From Ceratothoa steindachneri (lineage: Eukaryota > Arthropoda > Malacostraca > Isopoda > Cymothoidae): a stretch of 64,000 nt of DNA. The stretch lies in assembly GCA_963969495.1 (NCBI GenBank), contig OZ018324.1:145138801-145202800 (forward strand), read 5' to 3'. Every line of letters starts with the position of its first letter. Within the stretch, counting starts at the first letter, position 1. The notes under the pieces are model-generated. The model saw only the letters and a program-made list of their open reading frames with translations, was not told where the DNA came from and searched no databases. The position numbers were made by a program, and so were the translations under genes. Positions 45,870 to 56,433 of this stretch are shown here, one piece after another.

Positions 45870-46620
45870 TGCGAGTCCACGATGAAAACTGGTCGCCCTC
45901 GAAAAATCACTCCCAAAGGAAGATCGGCCGACGCATGGATGTTGATGAAGGACAAATTTAAGATAGTTCGTATTTCACGTTTACTTATCGAGAATTTGAG
46001 CGTGTCTCGCCAGACTGTCTCGCGTTAATTGAGAGATGTGGTACTCATAGCACGCACCCTTGCTAAGAAACCACTCATAAGTAAACAGGATAAATAGACT
46101 TTCTATCGGCAGCCTTCGCCTTCTATCAGCAGCCTTCGCTACTGAGCATGTCCGTAAAATTGCTGAGAGTCCGATTTTTTCAGCGACAAAAGCATTTATT
46201 TTTTTTTATTGCATGGTAAGTAGCATTTGAGGCATTTAACAGATAAAAGATTGAGTATCACTTGCACGAAAAAACAAATTTTGAGATGGTAGCGTTATGG
46301 TGTGGGACAAGTTTTCAAGTGCTGGTATATGCCCGTTTACCTTACAAATTAGACGCTGTGATATAAGAAAAACTGCTTCCGTAACATGTGTACCGAAGAA
46401 TCGGAGTACGTGAGCATATTTTCATGCAGGACAGTATTCTGTACCACACAGCAAAGACTGAAGTAGTTCTTGGATACTGAAAATATTAAAGTGATGAGCT
46501 GGGCTGCGCAGAGCCCCGATTTAAACCCGATAAAAAATATTTGGTGAGAAGGTTATGACTCGGAATCTGACGAAGGCTGTAAGAAGGGAATTGTGGCGTG
46601 GCGAGATTGAAAGCGGGCGG
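45870..46620 (+). pseudogene. Tc1/mariner transposase fossil
   Basis: The first piece (about 45883-46080) reads KTGRPRKITPKG, RISRLLIENLSVSRQTVSR and ARTLAKKPLISKQ. This is the GRPR linker and second DNA-binding helix region of Tc1-like transposases. After unrelated or decayed sequence the catalytic part follows (46300-46570): VYARLPYKLDAV, HIFMQDSILYHTAKT and SPDLNPIKNIW. The third acidic residue is Lys (PIKNIW where PIENLW is usual), and stops are frequent. It is older than, and distinct from, the Tc1 element at 49057. Confidence 0.75.
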
Positions 46621-47080
46621 CTTATAAGTTCTGTTTGACTGAATCTTTTAGCAGACTGACGAGGCGGCTTTGATTGGATCGTACGTACACTTCTCCCAGA
46701 GACGCATGGAAGGTGTTTGCAACTCGCCGCAAGCTCCGTTCATTCTCCATTTTTTTCATCGGCTTTCTTCCTAAATCTCTATACCTACGTACAATGGTAC
46801 CCAGACCCGGAAGTGGGAGCGTTATTCCTTGGATAACGTTTCCAAGCGACATTCGGCTTTATTTCAATACTCTCCGTTTTAGGAGGGGGCGTGTGTTTCT
46901 GTAGCGTGGCAAGATTTCAAGCGGGCTGTTTATAAGCTCTACTTGAAAGTCTTTTGGGAAGACTCATGATGGCAAAGTCGATTGGATCGCACGTACACTG
47001 GTCCCATGATGCGAGGAAAGTGTTCGCATCTCACCGCAAGCTCCGCTTGTTCTTTTTTCATCACCCTTCTTCCTACACTC
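46593..47080. repeat. Two copies of a 308-bp-spaced repeat, third relative near 60480
   Basis: GTGGCGTGGCGAGATTGAAA at 46593 and GTAGCGTGGCAAGATTTCAA at 46901 start parallel stretches. Both continue with AGCGGGC, TTATAAG, GATTGGATCG, ACGTACAC, and CGCAAGCTCCG before diverging. A weaker third relative is at about 60480-60600 (GATGGCACAGTCGATACGCA, CAACTCGCTGCAAG). There is no coding potential; the first copy begins where the mariner fossil ends. Confidence 0.7.
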
Positions 47081-47861
47081 CTCATCCACAAAATAAAATC
47101 ACGCCCAAACAATGCCACCAATTGGTGAAGTCCTGCGGTCGGAGATGTGCTCAAGTTATTCAGAACAAGGACCTGGATACTTATTAATATTTTGTGCAAT
47201 TTTCTGAGATAATTATGTTGTTATCTGATTATGGATGCTTTTACACATATAATTCTTTAGTTTGGGCCCATCTTTTCTTCGAATACACATAACCTTCCTC
47301 GTAACATTTTATCCGTTGTTCTTTGAAATGAAACTTAGATCATATCTGAGCAAAATTTGCAAGAATATTTTGCAATTTTCATCGAAATTAAATGAATATT
47401 TTTAAAAATATATATTTTAGTATTTTGTTCTCTAATTTTGGAAACTACTCTAGTTTTACTATGAGAGGCAAACATTGAAAGTGAATGAAGAGTTTGTGTG
47501 GGAGGAAGTGTGTTCAGGTGTGAATCATGTTGGAAGAAGTAAAGAAGGCGTGGCAGTACTAAGCCTGACATGATGCACAATAGTTGGGTAAAAATGTGTT
47601 AGAAAATGTGGGTAAGTGGAAACTTGAAAAGCGGTGGTTTGTATTGTACGGATCCTCGGATGATAAAAGTTAAGCTGAGAAAGAGAGGTTTGATGATGAT
47701 TTCTTTCCCCTCGAACTTAAAGCGAAATACCAACGAGAACGTAATCTGCAGAAAGTTTCTAGGGGGAAATGTGTAAAAATAGTGTTAAAGATAGAGAAAG
47801 TGAAAATATGTTGACGACATATAGCCCTAGATCCACCTGCATGCATTTGAGACTGGATTTA
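47081..47861. other. AT-rich DNA, nothing recognised
   Basis: Non-coding sequence between the 308-bp-spaced repeat and the 3' end of A5. No domain or RNA was recognised. Confidence 0.5.
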
Positions 47862-48159
47862 TTTATTTTGTTTTCTTTAGCACCCAGATGGTGACTAAGA
47901 TCACAGTATAAGTCGCCATAATTAATTAGAAGCCTAGTACTAGGCTACATTAAAATATAAAATAATCAAAACCTAAAACCGAAATTCACGGCAAACAAAA
48001 CCAAAAACAACAAATAAAGCAAAACATAAATAAGGAAGCACGCTCCGCCTTCGCCAGGAGCAGGAGCATGTGACCGACACCAGAGAGAGTCAAATAAAAT
48101 GGAGGAAGCCAACCTCCTCAAAAAGTCAGATAGTCTACAAGTCTGTTTACACGAGCCAG

Positions 48160-49016
48160 TCCCGATCACAAGGGAAAAGCGGCAGTGACCCCGCTTGTCC
48201 TAGTACAAGGACAAGTGATGTAGGCGAAGATCATCCAGACTGGGACATTCAGCAAGAACGTGCCGAACACTGGGGGGGGGGGGGAACGCAGTCGTCGCAA
48301 TGAAGTGCAAGGGAGCACTCCAACAAAAGGCGGTGCGTCCCGCGAGTGTGCCCAATTCGAAGGCGACAGAAAGCGACCTGAAACCGTCACGGCATTAAGG
48401 GGTAGGTCCATGGGAGCAGTCGCGCGCGGAATGATACGCAATTATAAATACCCGTCTCCCATTTTCTTTGGCAAGCAGCCGGGATGGGTACCCTCATTCC
48501 TCTCATGTAGTCGATGTGAGGAATAGCGCATGGTCTGGTCGCACAGTCCTCGCGGACTGTTTGGCACCCTCATTGGCGCGCTCATTCCCCGAAATTCACA
48601 CAGGGCCAGGAACCCAGAAGATAATGTCTATATCCACCCACCCTCAGAAACTGTGGCGTCACGGATACCTCAAACCAGAGGGTGAGGAGATCCAATGCTC
48701 CGAGAGCACTTAGGGAGCTTTGTAAGTAGCTAAAGATCACAATCCGGTCTCCGAACTGAGCACGACGCGTTATATCTCGTACTGGGCATTGTATTGCAAA
48801 TAGTTCGACCATGTAAACAGAGGCACCGCCTGGTAGAACACCACTGACTTCAAAAAGAGAGGAGACGGCGTGAAGGCTAACTTCCCCCTGGGATTTAAAG
48901 CCATCCGTATACCCTAGCACGGATCCAGGGGGGCACGTATGCTCGGAAGGAAGGGCAGCTGGTGTGTTTTGAAATATACTGGAACTTAACCCTAGCTCGA
49001 CGAACTTCACGGACAT
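48160..49016 (-). pseudogene. A5 ORF2 remnant: linker fused to RNase H, RT lost
   Basis: On the minus strand the linker block (VKFVELGLSSSIFQNTPAAL, matching FTVAEFRRARARFRYIS of A3) is followed at once by RNase H (LGYTDGFKSQG, HAVSSLFEVSGVL, SYLQSSLSALGAL). The RT fingers, palm and thumb, about 2 kb in A3, are missing. The downstream zinc tail is decayed and includes a G-run at 48272-48283. Confidence 0.75.
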
Positions 49017-49056
49017 TTAAGTTGTTCGAGCGGCGCTTATAGCGAATGTCGACATA

Positions 49057-50693
49057 CAGTTGCGCGCATATCTATTGGTAACATCTCAAATTTTGTAATT
49101 TACGAATTTTTATACGTTACTAGTTCGAAATGTACATATTTATATTATATTTAATTATATTAGCTTAAAAGCAATAAATTATAATGTATAAATGATAATA
49201 AAACATTATTAACATTGAACATTGTGTTTATTAAAAAAAACACAAGAAGCAATAGTATTGGCAACATTCATAAATATTACATATATTATTGGCAACTATA
49301 AATTAATACTTGGTATCATCTGCTTTAGCAGCAATCACAACAATCAGACGTTTCTTGTAGGTATGAACAAGGTTTTTGCAGGTTTTAGAAGGAATTTTAC
49401 TCCACTCTTCCACTGCAAAAGCTTTCAACTCGGCGATGCTGCTTGGTGACCTCTTATGAACACGTGACTTCAGTTCTTTCCATAAATTTTCAAACGGATT
49501 TAAATCTGGACTTTGAGAAGGACATTCCATCACTTTCAAGTGTTGATTGCCAAAATAATTCTGCGTTGATTTGCTCATGTGCTTGGGATAATTATCATAT
49601 TGGAAGACGAACCCTCTGCCAAGAATAAGCTTCCTCACCGATTGTTTCACATGTTCATCCAAAATTCGCTGATATCCCTCGGAATTCATAGTGACTTCTA
49701 TCACACAAATTGAGCTAGTATCTGCAGCAGCAAAACACCCACGCAATATGATGGAATACCTCCATGTTTCACAATAAGTATGATGTTCTTTTCCAGCAGA
49801 GCTTCTCCAGATTTTCTCCAAACGTAATGGTGGTCGTTTATGCCAAACAGCTCGAGCTTAGTCTCGTCTTGACCATACTATTTTACTAAGTTCTGCTTCA
49901 ATGTCATCAAGATGTTCTCTGGCAAACTCTAAACGTCTTTTTTCTGTGAACCCTCTTCAACAGTGGTTTCCTCCTTGGTACACATCCATGAAGACCCTCA
50001 TGGTTCAGATAATGTCGCACTGTTGATACGTCCATGATTGTTCCACTGCTAGCCAGATTTGCTTTCAATTCCTTGGAAGTGACTTTGGATTCTTGTTGAC
50101 AATTCGAACGCACATCTCTATCAGTTAATTTTCTTGGTCGCCCTTTCAGCCGTAAATTTTACAATAATATTCCTTACAGATGAAATTGGGATATTCAAAC
50201 TTGCCGAAATTTTTCTATAGTCATTTTCTTGGTTGTGAGGCTCAATTATATGCTTTCTGTATGCTTCTGAGTGTTCCGATGTCTACACCATGTTGCTATT
50301 TCAAAATTAATGTAGAAATGATTCTTCAGCCGTGTCTAATACCATAATGAACACCCCAAAAAGTTAGCCGTGAAAGTAACCTGCTGTCCTGGATTAGCCT
50401 TGAATATTCTATCAGTCATTCTCGAATATTCTTTACCATTAATTTTAATAATTTGATTTGTTAAATTAGTAATATGTAAACGTTGCCAATACTTTTGCTT
50501 CTTGTGTTTTTTGTAATAAACACCATGTTTAATGTTAATAATTTGTTTATTATCATTTATGCATAATAATATATTGCTTTTAGGTTAATATAATTAAATA
50601 TAATATAAATATGTACATCTCAAACTAGTCACGTATAAAAATTCGTAAATTACAAAATTTTAGATGTGTTGCCAATAGATATGCGCACAACTG
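49057..50693 (-). mobile_element. Tc1-type transposon with long IR/DR ends, TA target duplication
   Basis: The 1637-bp element starts CAGTTGCGCGCATATC (49057) and ends with the near-exact inverse GATATGCGCACAACTG (50693). It is flanked by TA (49055-49056 and 50694-50695). The terminal inverted repeats extend about 220 bp. Each carries an outer CTATTGGYAACA and an inner AGTATTGGCAAC word, the arrangement known as IR/DR in Tc1-like elements. The transposase is on the minus strand. Removing the element restores the family A sequence. Confidence 0.95.
49303..50300 (-). pseudogene. Tc1-like transposase (DD34E), frameshifted
   Basis: The N-terminal helix-turn-helix region (ENDYRKISASLNIPISSVRN) and a GRPRKLTDRDVRS linker precede the second DNA-binding block (TSKELKANLASSGTIMDVST). 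The catalytic part includes LSKIVWS followed by a one-base insertion at the first Asp (near 49866), then FVFQYDNYPKHMSK and SPDLNPFENLWKEL. The second Asp and the Glu are separated by 34 residues, which marks the Tc1 family. The frame ends AKADDTKY at 49303 beside the inner end of the left terminal repeat. At least two one-base frameshifts (near 50150 and 49866) disable it. Confidence 0.88.
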
Positions 50694-50699
50694 TAATGC

Positions 50700-51815
50700 T
50701 TCTGTTTGAGGTCCGTCTTACACTTGGCTAACCACAACGGAAACGGTCGTCGTGCAAAACGACCCGTTGTTTTAGGAATAGTAGTTAGGCTCATTGCGAT
50801 GAAGTTGCCGGAGAAGAACTCAACGGTCTCATCCACCGACCTCAACTTCTCGACTGGGACAGAGTATTCAGTCATTTCCTGAAATGAGCACGTGCTCGCG
50901 TCAAGCACGACCAGGGAGATGGGGAGGTCCTCCCAGGCAGCAGCGTTCAATAAAATGATATTTGAATGGGAAAGTGATCACTACCAAACAGGTCACGACC
51001 ACCTCTTACCCAAAATGAAGCGGTTCTCGGGCAGTGATGCGTAACTCATCCACATTTAGGATACATATTTCTAACTCGTTCAATCGTTCAAATCCCCGAG
51101 CAGTAGAAAGGGCTTAGGTTACCGTGTCATTATTCGGCGTAAGTTACCCGCGTCTAAGTCTGCTTACCGTGGAATGTACACAGATATAACAGAAAATCTC
51201 CAGTCCAGGTGCAGCTCAACTGCTAATGCCAGAAAGGGGTATTTAAAGCAAAGAGAATAACGGAGATATCCGGCTGTAAATCACGCATCCTCCTGCCTGG
51301 CACCACATACCTTGGTGGTAGGGTCGCAAAACCCTAAAACCCATAGAGGGTAGGCCGGGGACACGCGGCCAGAATGGTCTCCTGCAAAAAGATAGCCTAC
51401 GAGAAACGGGAAAAGACGAGCCTCCACAGCTCCTCCCAATTGGTTCGGAGTGCGAGACAATTCCATTGAAGGAATATGCCCTCCAAGCCTAGTTCGAAGA
51501 AGATGCGGGGCCCTCTTCGAAGCCACTCTCTCACTGGAATGGCCTTACGCTTCCCGGAGTCCGAACTCCAGGCGCTGTTGGCAGAAAAAGCGCTGTCAGT
51601 ATCGAGGACTTAACGGTGGAGATTGGGCTCGCTATGCGAGTCTTTTCCTCTCCCTGCCTCGAAAGGTCTGGCGGGCGGGGCAGTTTCGAAGGCGGGGTTG
51701 CCTTCTTTGGAGGTTGGAGGACCCACCGTCTGCGAACCACCGTCCAGCAAAAGCTCCTTTGCTCCAGTCATCATTTCGGGGGACAGCTTTAGGAACCCCG
51801 GAAGACGGCCTCACG
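50700..51815 (-). pseudogene. A5 ORF2 5' part and ORF1 end (linker, endonuclease, ORF1 tail)
   Basis: Minus-strand blocks: FARRPFPLWLAKCKTDLKQK and EMTEYSVPVEKLRSVDE (linker, 50950-50700), decayed endonuclease (LSRTPNQLGGAVEARL in another frame, 51526-51281), and ORF1 tail pieces (51814-51531, PPKKATPPSKLPRPPDLSRQ). Many stops occur. It continues beyond the LTR element at 57985. Confidence 0.7.
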
Positions 51816-51820
51816 ACCTC

Positions 51821-53364
51821 TGTGATAGAACGAGTTGAAGCTGCGTTAATTTCAACTCCTATCCCATATTATTTAAAACCACGATGCTGCCCACGTGCAT
51901 CTTCGATTCGAAGCTTGGAGTCTTATCACAGCTACCGGATGTCAATGTTTAAACAAGGAGGTTATCGTCCCCCCCGTTCGCCCCCATACGCCGACCTCGC
52001 CAGATTGAGTTAGGCTTATGGGCAGATAAGGCATTGTTCTCCGGCTCGGCTGTGCATTCCCTCGAAGCTCCCACTCTATTGTCCCCCCACGCCAAGGAGA
52101 TGTCCTGGCTACTTATATGGAAACTTTACCACTAAGATCAGATTGGAGATCCAGATTTTCGTCGCGAAACATCACCACGACCCTCTCTCCCTTTGTGCGC
52201 CAAGGGACCTCGACCTCGAGATTAACCCTCACTTGTCCAGAAGGAGGACAATATTCCTTGAGTGCCAAAGGTTCGAGCCTTCCGTGACGCCAAGTCCCCA
52301 AGGCTTCCCCCTTGTTGTTCAGAGGAGAACAGCACTAGAACAGCCATTGTTCTTTTGAGGCCTTCGCCCAGAAACGGTTCTCACCCTTCCCCCTTGTTGT
52401 TCAGAGGAGAACAGCACTAGAACAGCCATTGTTCTTTTGAGGCCTTCGCCAAGAAACGGTTCTCACCCTTCCCCCTTGTTGTTCAGAGGAGAACAGCACT
52501 AGAACAGCCATTGTTCTTTTGAGGCCTTCGCCAAGAAACGGTTCTCACCCTTCCCCCCCTGTTGTTCAGAGGAGAACAGCATTAGAACAGCCATTGTTCG
52601 TTTTGAGCCCTTCGCCAAGAAACGGTTCTCGCCCCCCCTGTTGTTCAGAGGAGAACAGCATTAGAACAGCCATTGTTCGTTTTGAGCCCTTCGCCAAGAA
52701 ACGGTTCTCATCCCCCCCTGTTGTTCAGAGGAGAACAGCATTAGAACAGCCATTGTTCTTGAGCCCGTAGACAAGAGACGGTTCTCACCCCCCCTTTTGT
52801 TCAGAAGAGAACAACGTAGTACAGCCATTGTTCTTCAAGCCGTTCGTCCAGAAACGGTTCTCCTTCCCAAGACGCCACGTCAGGATCATCTTATTCCCCC
52901 CCTTCGGCTGGAACTCGCCAGCGGACCGAATATTCCTTCAAGTCGCCTTCCACTGCACCACTAGTGTAAGAGTTACGTAAGCCAAACGTCACCTTTGAGT
53001 ACTTAACCCTTTTGTCAATTCTATCCTGTGCTTTAAATGGTTTATCGAACCATCCCATCTCTTTAACTCTATATTTGTTTTACCTTTTTAAATCCTTTAA
53101 ATCCTCGGATTAGCCCGAGTCTCCACGTCCCTTTCCATTCTGTTTATGTCAATATTTTCCGTTTTTGTGTATTGTTGATAGTTATTATTAATAAAAATCT
53201 ATTTTATTAATGATAGCAATATTATTATCCTTGGGCTCAGTTCCACTTCTTAAGCATATCGAAGATACATAATATCGGCCGCCAGACAGTAACGCACTCT
53301 AAAGATAATTAAGGAAGTTCCCTCAACGAATAGTGATATATGGTATCGTCGGGAGTCATTCTAC

Positions 53365-53368
<4 letters not shown>
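51821..53368 (+). repeat. 5' LTR (1548 bp) with internal minisatellite
   Basis: TG...CA ends with TSD ACCTC on the left. The LTR carries about seven tandem units of 76-84 bp from 52311 to 52865, and an AT-rich 3' third. Promoter and poly(A) sites are expected here but were not assigned. Confidence 0.95.
52311..52865. repeat. LTR minisatellite, 76-84 bp units, about seven copies
   Basis: Units start at about 52311, 52393, 52475, 52559, 52637, 52717 and 52793 (CTTGTTGTTC or CCTGTTGTTC). Each has GTTCAGAGGAGAACAGCA, then AGAACAGCCATTGTTCTT-like words and AAACGGTTCTC. AGAACA and TGTTCT form an inverted pair with a five-base spacer in most units. The same array is in the other LTR (about 56925-57480). 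Confidence 0.92.

Positions 53369-53422
<54 letters not shown>
53369..53422. repeat. (TA)n tract between the 5' LTR and the primer-binding site
   Basis: About 27 TA repeats begin directly after the LTR terminal CA and are absent after the 3' LTR, where the target duplication follows at once. Confidence 0.95.
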
Positions 53423-53423
<1 letters not shown>

Positions 53424-53776
53424 TATTTAAATTTGGTGTCAGGTGTGGGGTCTAACGCTATATCTTTGCAAACACTGGTCTCAGTCGAGTAAAGCATAGT
53501 GTTATTCATTATAATAATAGAATATAGTAGTTCCCTTTTGTTTTAACGATTGCTATCCCCTTTTTTTTTAAACTTAAGAAGCTGGAGTAGCTCAAGGAAC
53601 AGTTATAATAATTTGTTTGCGTTTTTTTGTGTGTGATTTTAGTCAGCGGTTATTTAGATCGAGAAACCAAGTCCGAATAGGTCAGTGCCCATATTTAGGT
53701 AGGCTAATTCTATAGAGGCATAATTCTTGTTGCAAGGAATTTTAGTTGGTTGACTAGTGCGCCCCCAAGTGCAAAG

Positions 53777-55945
53777 ATGACTCAGTTTGAAATCTTTAAA
53801 GTGCAAGGAGAATCCTTGGGACTCTCCGGAAAAGAACTAATTGAGTACATTCAAGAGGAGCAAAGAAAAGAGGAAGAACGAGAAGAAAAAGAAAGAGTAA
53901 TCCGACAAGAGGAACGAGAAAGAGAAATCCAACGAGAAGAAAAAGAAAGAGAAAGAGAGGCATGGATAAGACAAGCTGAGCTTCACCATCAGATTGAATT
54001 AGCTCGGATTAAAGCAGAATTTCAAAGAAAAAAGGTAGAAAGAGAAAGGGAAAGAGTAATCCGACAAGAGGAACGAGAAAGAGAAATACAACGAGAAGAA
54101 CGAGAAGGAAAAATACAACGAGAAGAACGAGAAAAAGAAATCCAACGAGAAGAAAGAAGGACGGATTCGCGCTCCTTCCCAGGAAAGCTGACAAAGTTTC
54201 CGAGCCCCGTAAAACCCCAAAACTTCTTTCCCCAAAACCAACAACGGGACTCCAAACCTCCCGTTAAGATTTCTCCTCCATCTCTCTTCCCGAAGCGACC
54301 AATAATATGCTTCACCTGTGGTGTAGAAAACCACATGAGCTGGAACTGCCCCCAAAATTCTAGGCTTAAAAGCGGACCAGCCCACCAAGTTCTCCAGATT
54401 AATGCAACCCCGGCTCCCCCGGTGGTGCAGACCCAAGCAGAAACTTCTCCCCCTCCGTCAGGCCACCAAGTAAATTTTGTTTTTGATAAAAGTTCATCGG
54501 GAACTTTAAAATATGAGGAGGGCAGCGTGGACGGCTGTCGAGTATCGACTCTCGTCAGGGACACAGGATGTACGTGTTTCATCGTGTCCGACGAACTCCT
54601 CCCAGTGGCCTCTAACCACGAAAAATTTGCGGTGGTACATGACCACCTTGGGCGGGCGAACCGATTCCCCGTCGTTAGATGTTACCTGCAGTGTCAATAT
54701 TATAATGGCTGGGCTGAAGTCATTGTAGCACCCATACAATTCTGTTCCGTACTTATAGGACAGAGCCCCCAAGTAAGTTTCGACCCTGTGTTTCAGGCCG
54801 CCCTTCCTCAAGGCCGAGATAAGAAAGAAGCCCAGGAGCCCGTCCCCATCAGAACCCCGATACCGTCGGATTTCTCGGAGACCCCTAACCAGGACTCTAG
54901 GACGGCAAAAGAGGAGTGTGAATCACTAACACCCTTAGGTGATAAGGCCCAAGACAAGGACACGGAGACTGTCCGTGGACCCCAAGAAAAAAAGAACCCC
55001 CAACGCGCCCATGGAGATACCTTCGTAGAACCGGACGAAACATCGGCGCTTGAAGAAGATTACCCCGCGGAGTCCCTTAATGTAATCCAGACAGTGTGCA
55101 TCCAACCTGATGCCGAATACCCTCCTCCTTCCCTACCAGGCGAGTCTTTGGAACCCTCTGACCTGGATAGTGACGCGCAGCTGACACCACGTCAGAAGAG
55201 TCAGCTACAAGAACTAATTAAATGGAGTCACCATTTACCCGCCCTATTAGCTCTTTTCGAGCGACTGCGTGAAAATGGCCTCACCATTGGCCCCAGCAAA
55301 TGCCATTTTTCCCACGAAACCATCAAATATTTGGGTTTCAAAATAGGACAAAGCAAGTTAGGTCCCCATGAGAACAAGATTAAGGCAATCGCCGACATGC
55401 CCCTCCCGATTACAAAGAAGCCATTAAGATCGTTCCTAGGATCAGCTTCTCCCTATCAGCGATTTGTTCCGAATTTCGTTGCAATTTCGGCCCCCCTATG
55501 CCCCCTTCAAAAAAAGAATTTTCCCGATCGTTTACGTTGGAATGATGTCGCTGTTTCCCATTTTAATCAGCTCAAGAGTAAGTTCATTTCTGCCCCCATT
55601 TTAAAGTTGCCCAACCCGGAAAAATCCTTTGGGGTTAAGACCGACGTGAGCAACGAAGGCATTGGAGGTGTACTCCTTCAATACGTGGATGACGGAACGA
55701 GTCATCCAGTTGCATATGCTAGTCGTCAATTATTACCACGCGAAAAGAGATATGCCACTAGAGAAAAGAAAGCTCTATCAATTATCTGGGTCATAGACAA
55801 ATTCAAGCTGTACTTGATATGTAAAGAATTTCAAATAGGAACCGACCACCGTCCGTTAGCCTATATTAGGAATGTGCGACACTCAAACAGCCGCATCATG
55901 CGCTGGAGTTTACTCTTGCAAGAGTATCAGTTTAAAATAAATTAG
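53777..55945 (+). CDS. Gag-like, protease and RNase H polyprotein of a defective LTR element
   Basis: The ATG at 53777 (MTQFEIFKVQGESLGLSGKE) opens 722 codons without a stop. Residues about 30-140 are an Arg/Glu-rich coiled coil. One zinc knuckle is CFTCGVENHMSWNC (about residue 187). The protease active site is RDTGCTCFIVS (about residue 265). A linker of about 200 acidic residues follows. The RT is reduced to its thumb (LPALLALFERLRENGLTIGP, IKYLGFKIG), so the YXDD palm is gone. RNase H keeps KTDVSNEGIGG and GTDHRPLAYI but has EKKALSI where EKEALAI is usual, so the catalytic Glu is Lys. A stop at 55943 falls just before GSDNQVADALSRN. No integrase follows. The frame is long and intact for a defective element. 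Confidence 0.88.
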   Translation: MTQFEIFKVQGESLGLSGKELIEYIQEEQRKEEEREEKERVIRQEEREREIQREEKEREREAWIRQAELHHQIELARIKAEFQRKKVERERERVIRQEEREREIQREEREGKIQREEREKEIQREERRTDSRSFPGKLTKFPSPVKPQNFFPQNQQRDSKPPVKISPPSLFPKRPIICFTCGVENHMSWNCPQNSRLKSGPAHQVLQINATPAPPVVQTQAETSPPPSGHQVNFVFDKSSSGTLKYEEGSVDGCRVSTLVRDTGCTCFIVSDELLPVASNHEKFAVVHDHLGRANRFPVVRCYLQCQYYNGWAEVIVAPIQFCSVLIGQSPQVSFDPVFQAALPQGRDKKEAQEPVPIRTPIPSDFSETPNQDSRTAKEECESLTPLGDKAQDKDTETVRGPQEKKNPQRAHGDTFVEPDETSALEEDYPAESLNVIQTVCIQPDAEYPPPSLPGESLEPSDLDSDAQLTPRQKSQLQELIKWSHHLPALLALFERLRENGLTIGPSKCHFSHETIKYLGFKIGQSKLGPHENKIKAIADMPLPITKKPLRSFLGSASPYQRFVPNFVAISAPLCPLQKKNFPDRLRWNDVAVSHFNQLKSKFISAPILKLPNPEKSFGVKTDVSNEGIGGVLLQYVDDGTSHPVAYASRQLLPREKRYATREKKALSIIWVIDKFKLYLICKEFQIGTDHRPLAYIRNVRHSNSRIMRWSLLLQEYQFKIN

Positions 55946-56433
55946 ATAAAAGGTTCCGATAACCAGGTCGCTGACGCCCTCAGTAGAAATGCGTTACCGA
56001 ATAGCGTAGAGTAAGTGTATTCATAGGATTAGTATCTCCCTGTAGGTATATACCGTCTTGTACGACTTAAATTAAGATTCTCTTATAATATAATTAATTA
56101 ATGTATATGTCTGACTTTTGTAATGCTCAATGTCTATTTTTTTCTGTATGTATATATACTTGTACCCATTAATTTACGTATAAATTATTTTGTCCCGTAT
56201 GTACTAATTTTATATCATTTCATTGTTCCATGCCCTTTTTTTTTATTAAGTTGTATTAAAGGTTATTTTCCCCTGTAATCTAAAGATCAAAATAATCATA
56301 TGTATTGAGGTAATACTAGTTAGGTGCAGGAAGGTACGGTTGGTACAAGAAAACGAGTTCCCTACAACGGAGCTCTATCGTTGTCCCTTCTCTCTTTTTT
56401 TTCGAAGTGACAACTTCCCCTGGAATGGAGGGG
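55946..56433 (+). other. Non-coding 3' part of the LTR element with polypurine tract
   Basis: The end of RNase H (GSDNQVADALSRN) is readable directly after the stop. From about 56010 there is only AT-rich sequence, where an integrase gene of over 1 kb would normally sit. GGAATGGAGGGG at 56422-56433 is the polypurine tract that primes plus-strand synthesis. Confidence 0.85.

Noticed and set aside
52143..52358. 71-codon frame present in both LTRs
   Set aside because: It is duplicated only because the LTRs are duplicated. No domain is seen, and the opposite strand is equally open.
53999..54582. Minus-strand frames of 145 and 186 codons rich in Phe and Ser
   Set aside because: Antisense of the Arg/Glu coiled coil of the LTR element polyprotein.
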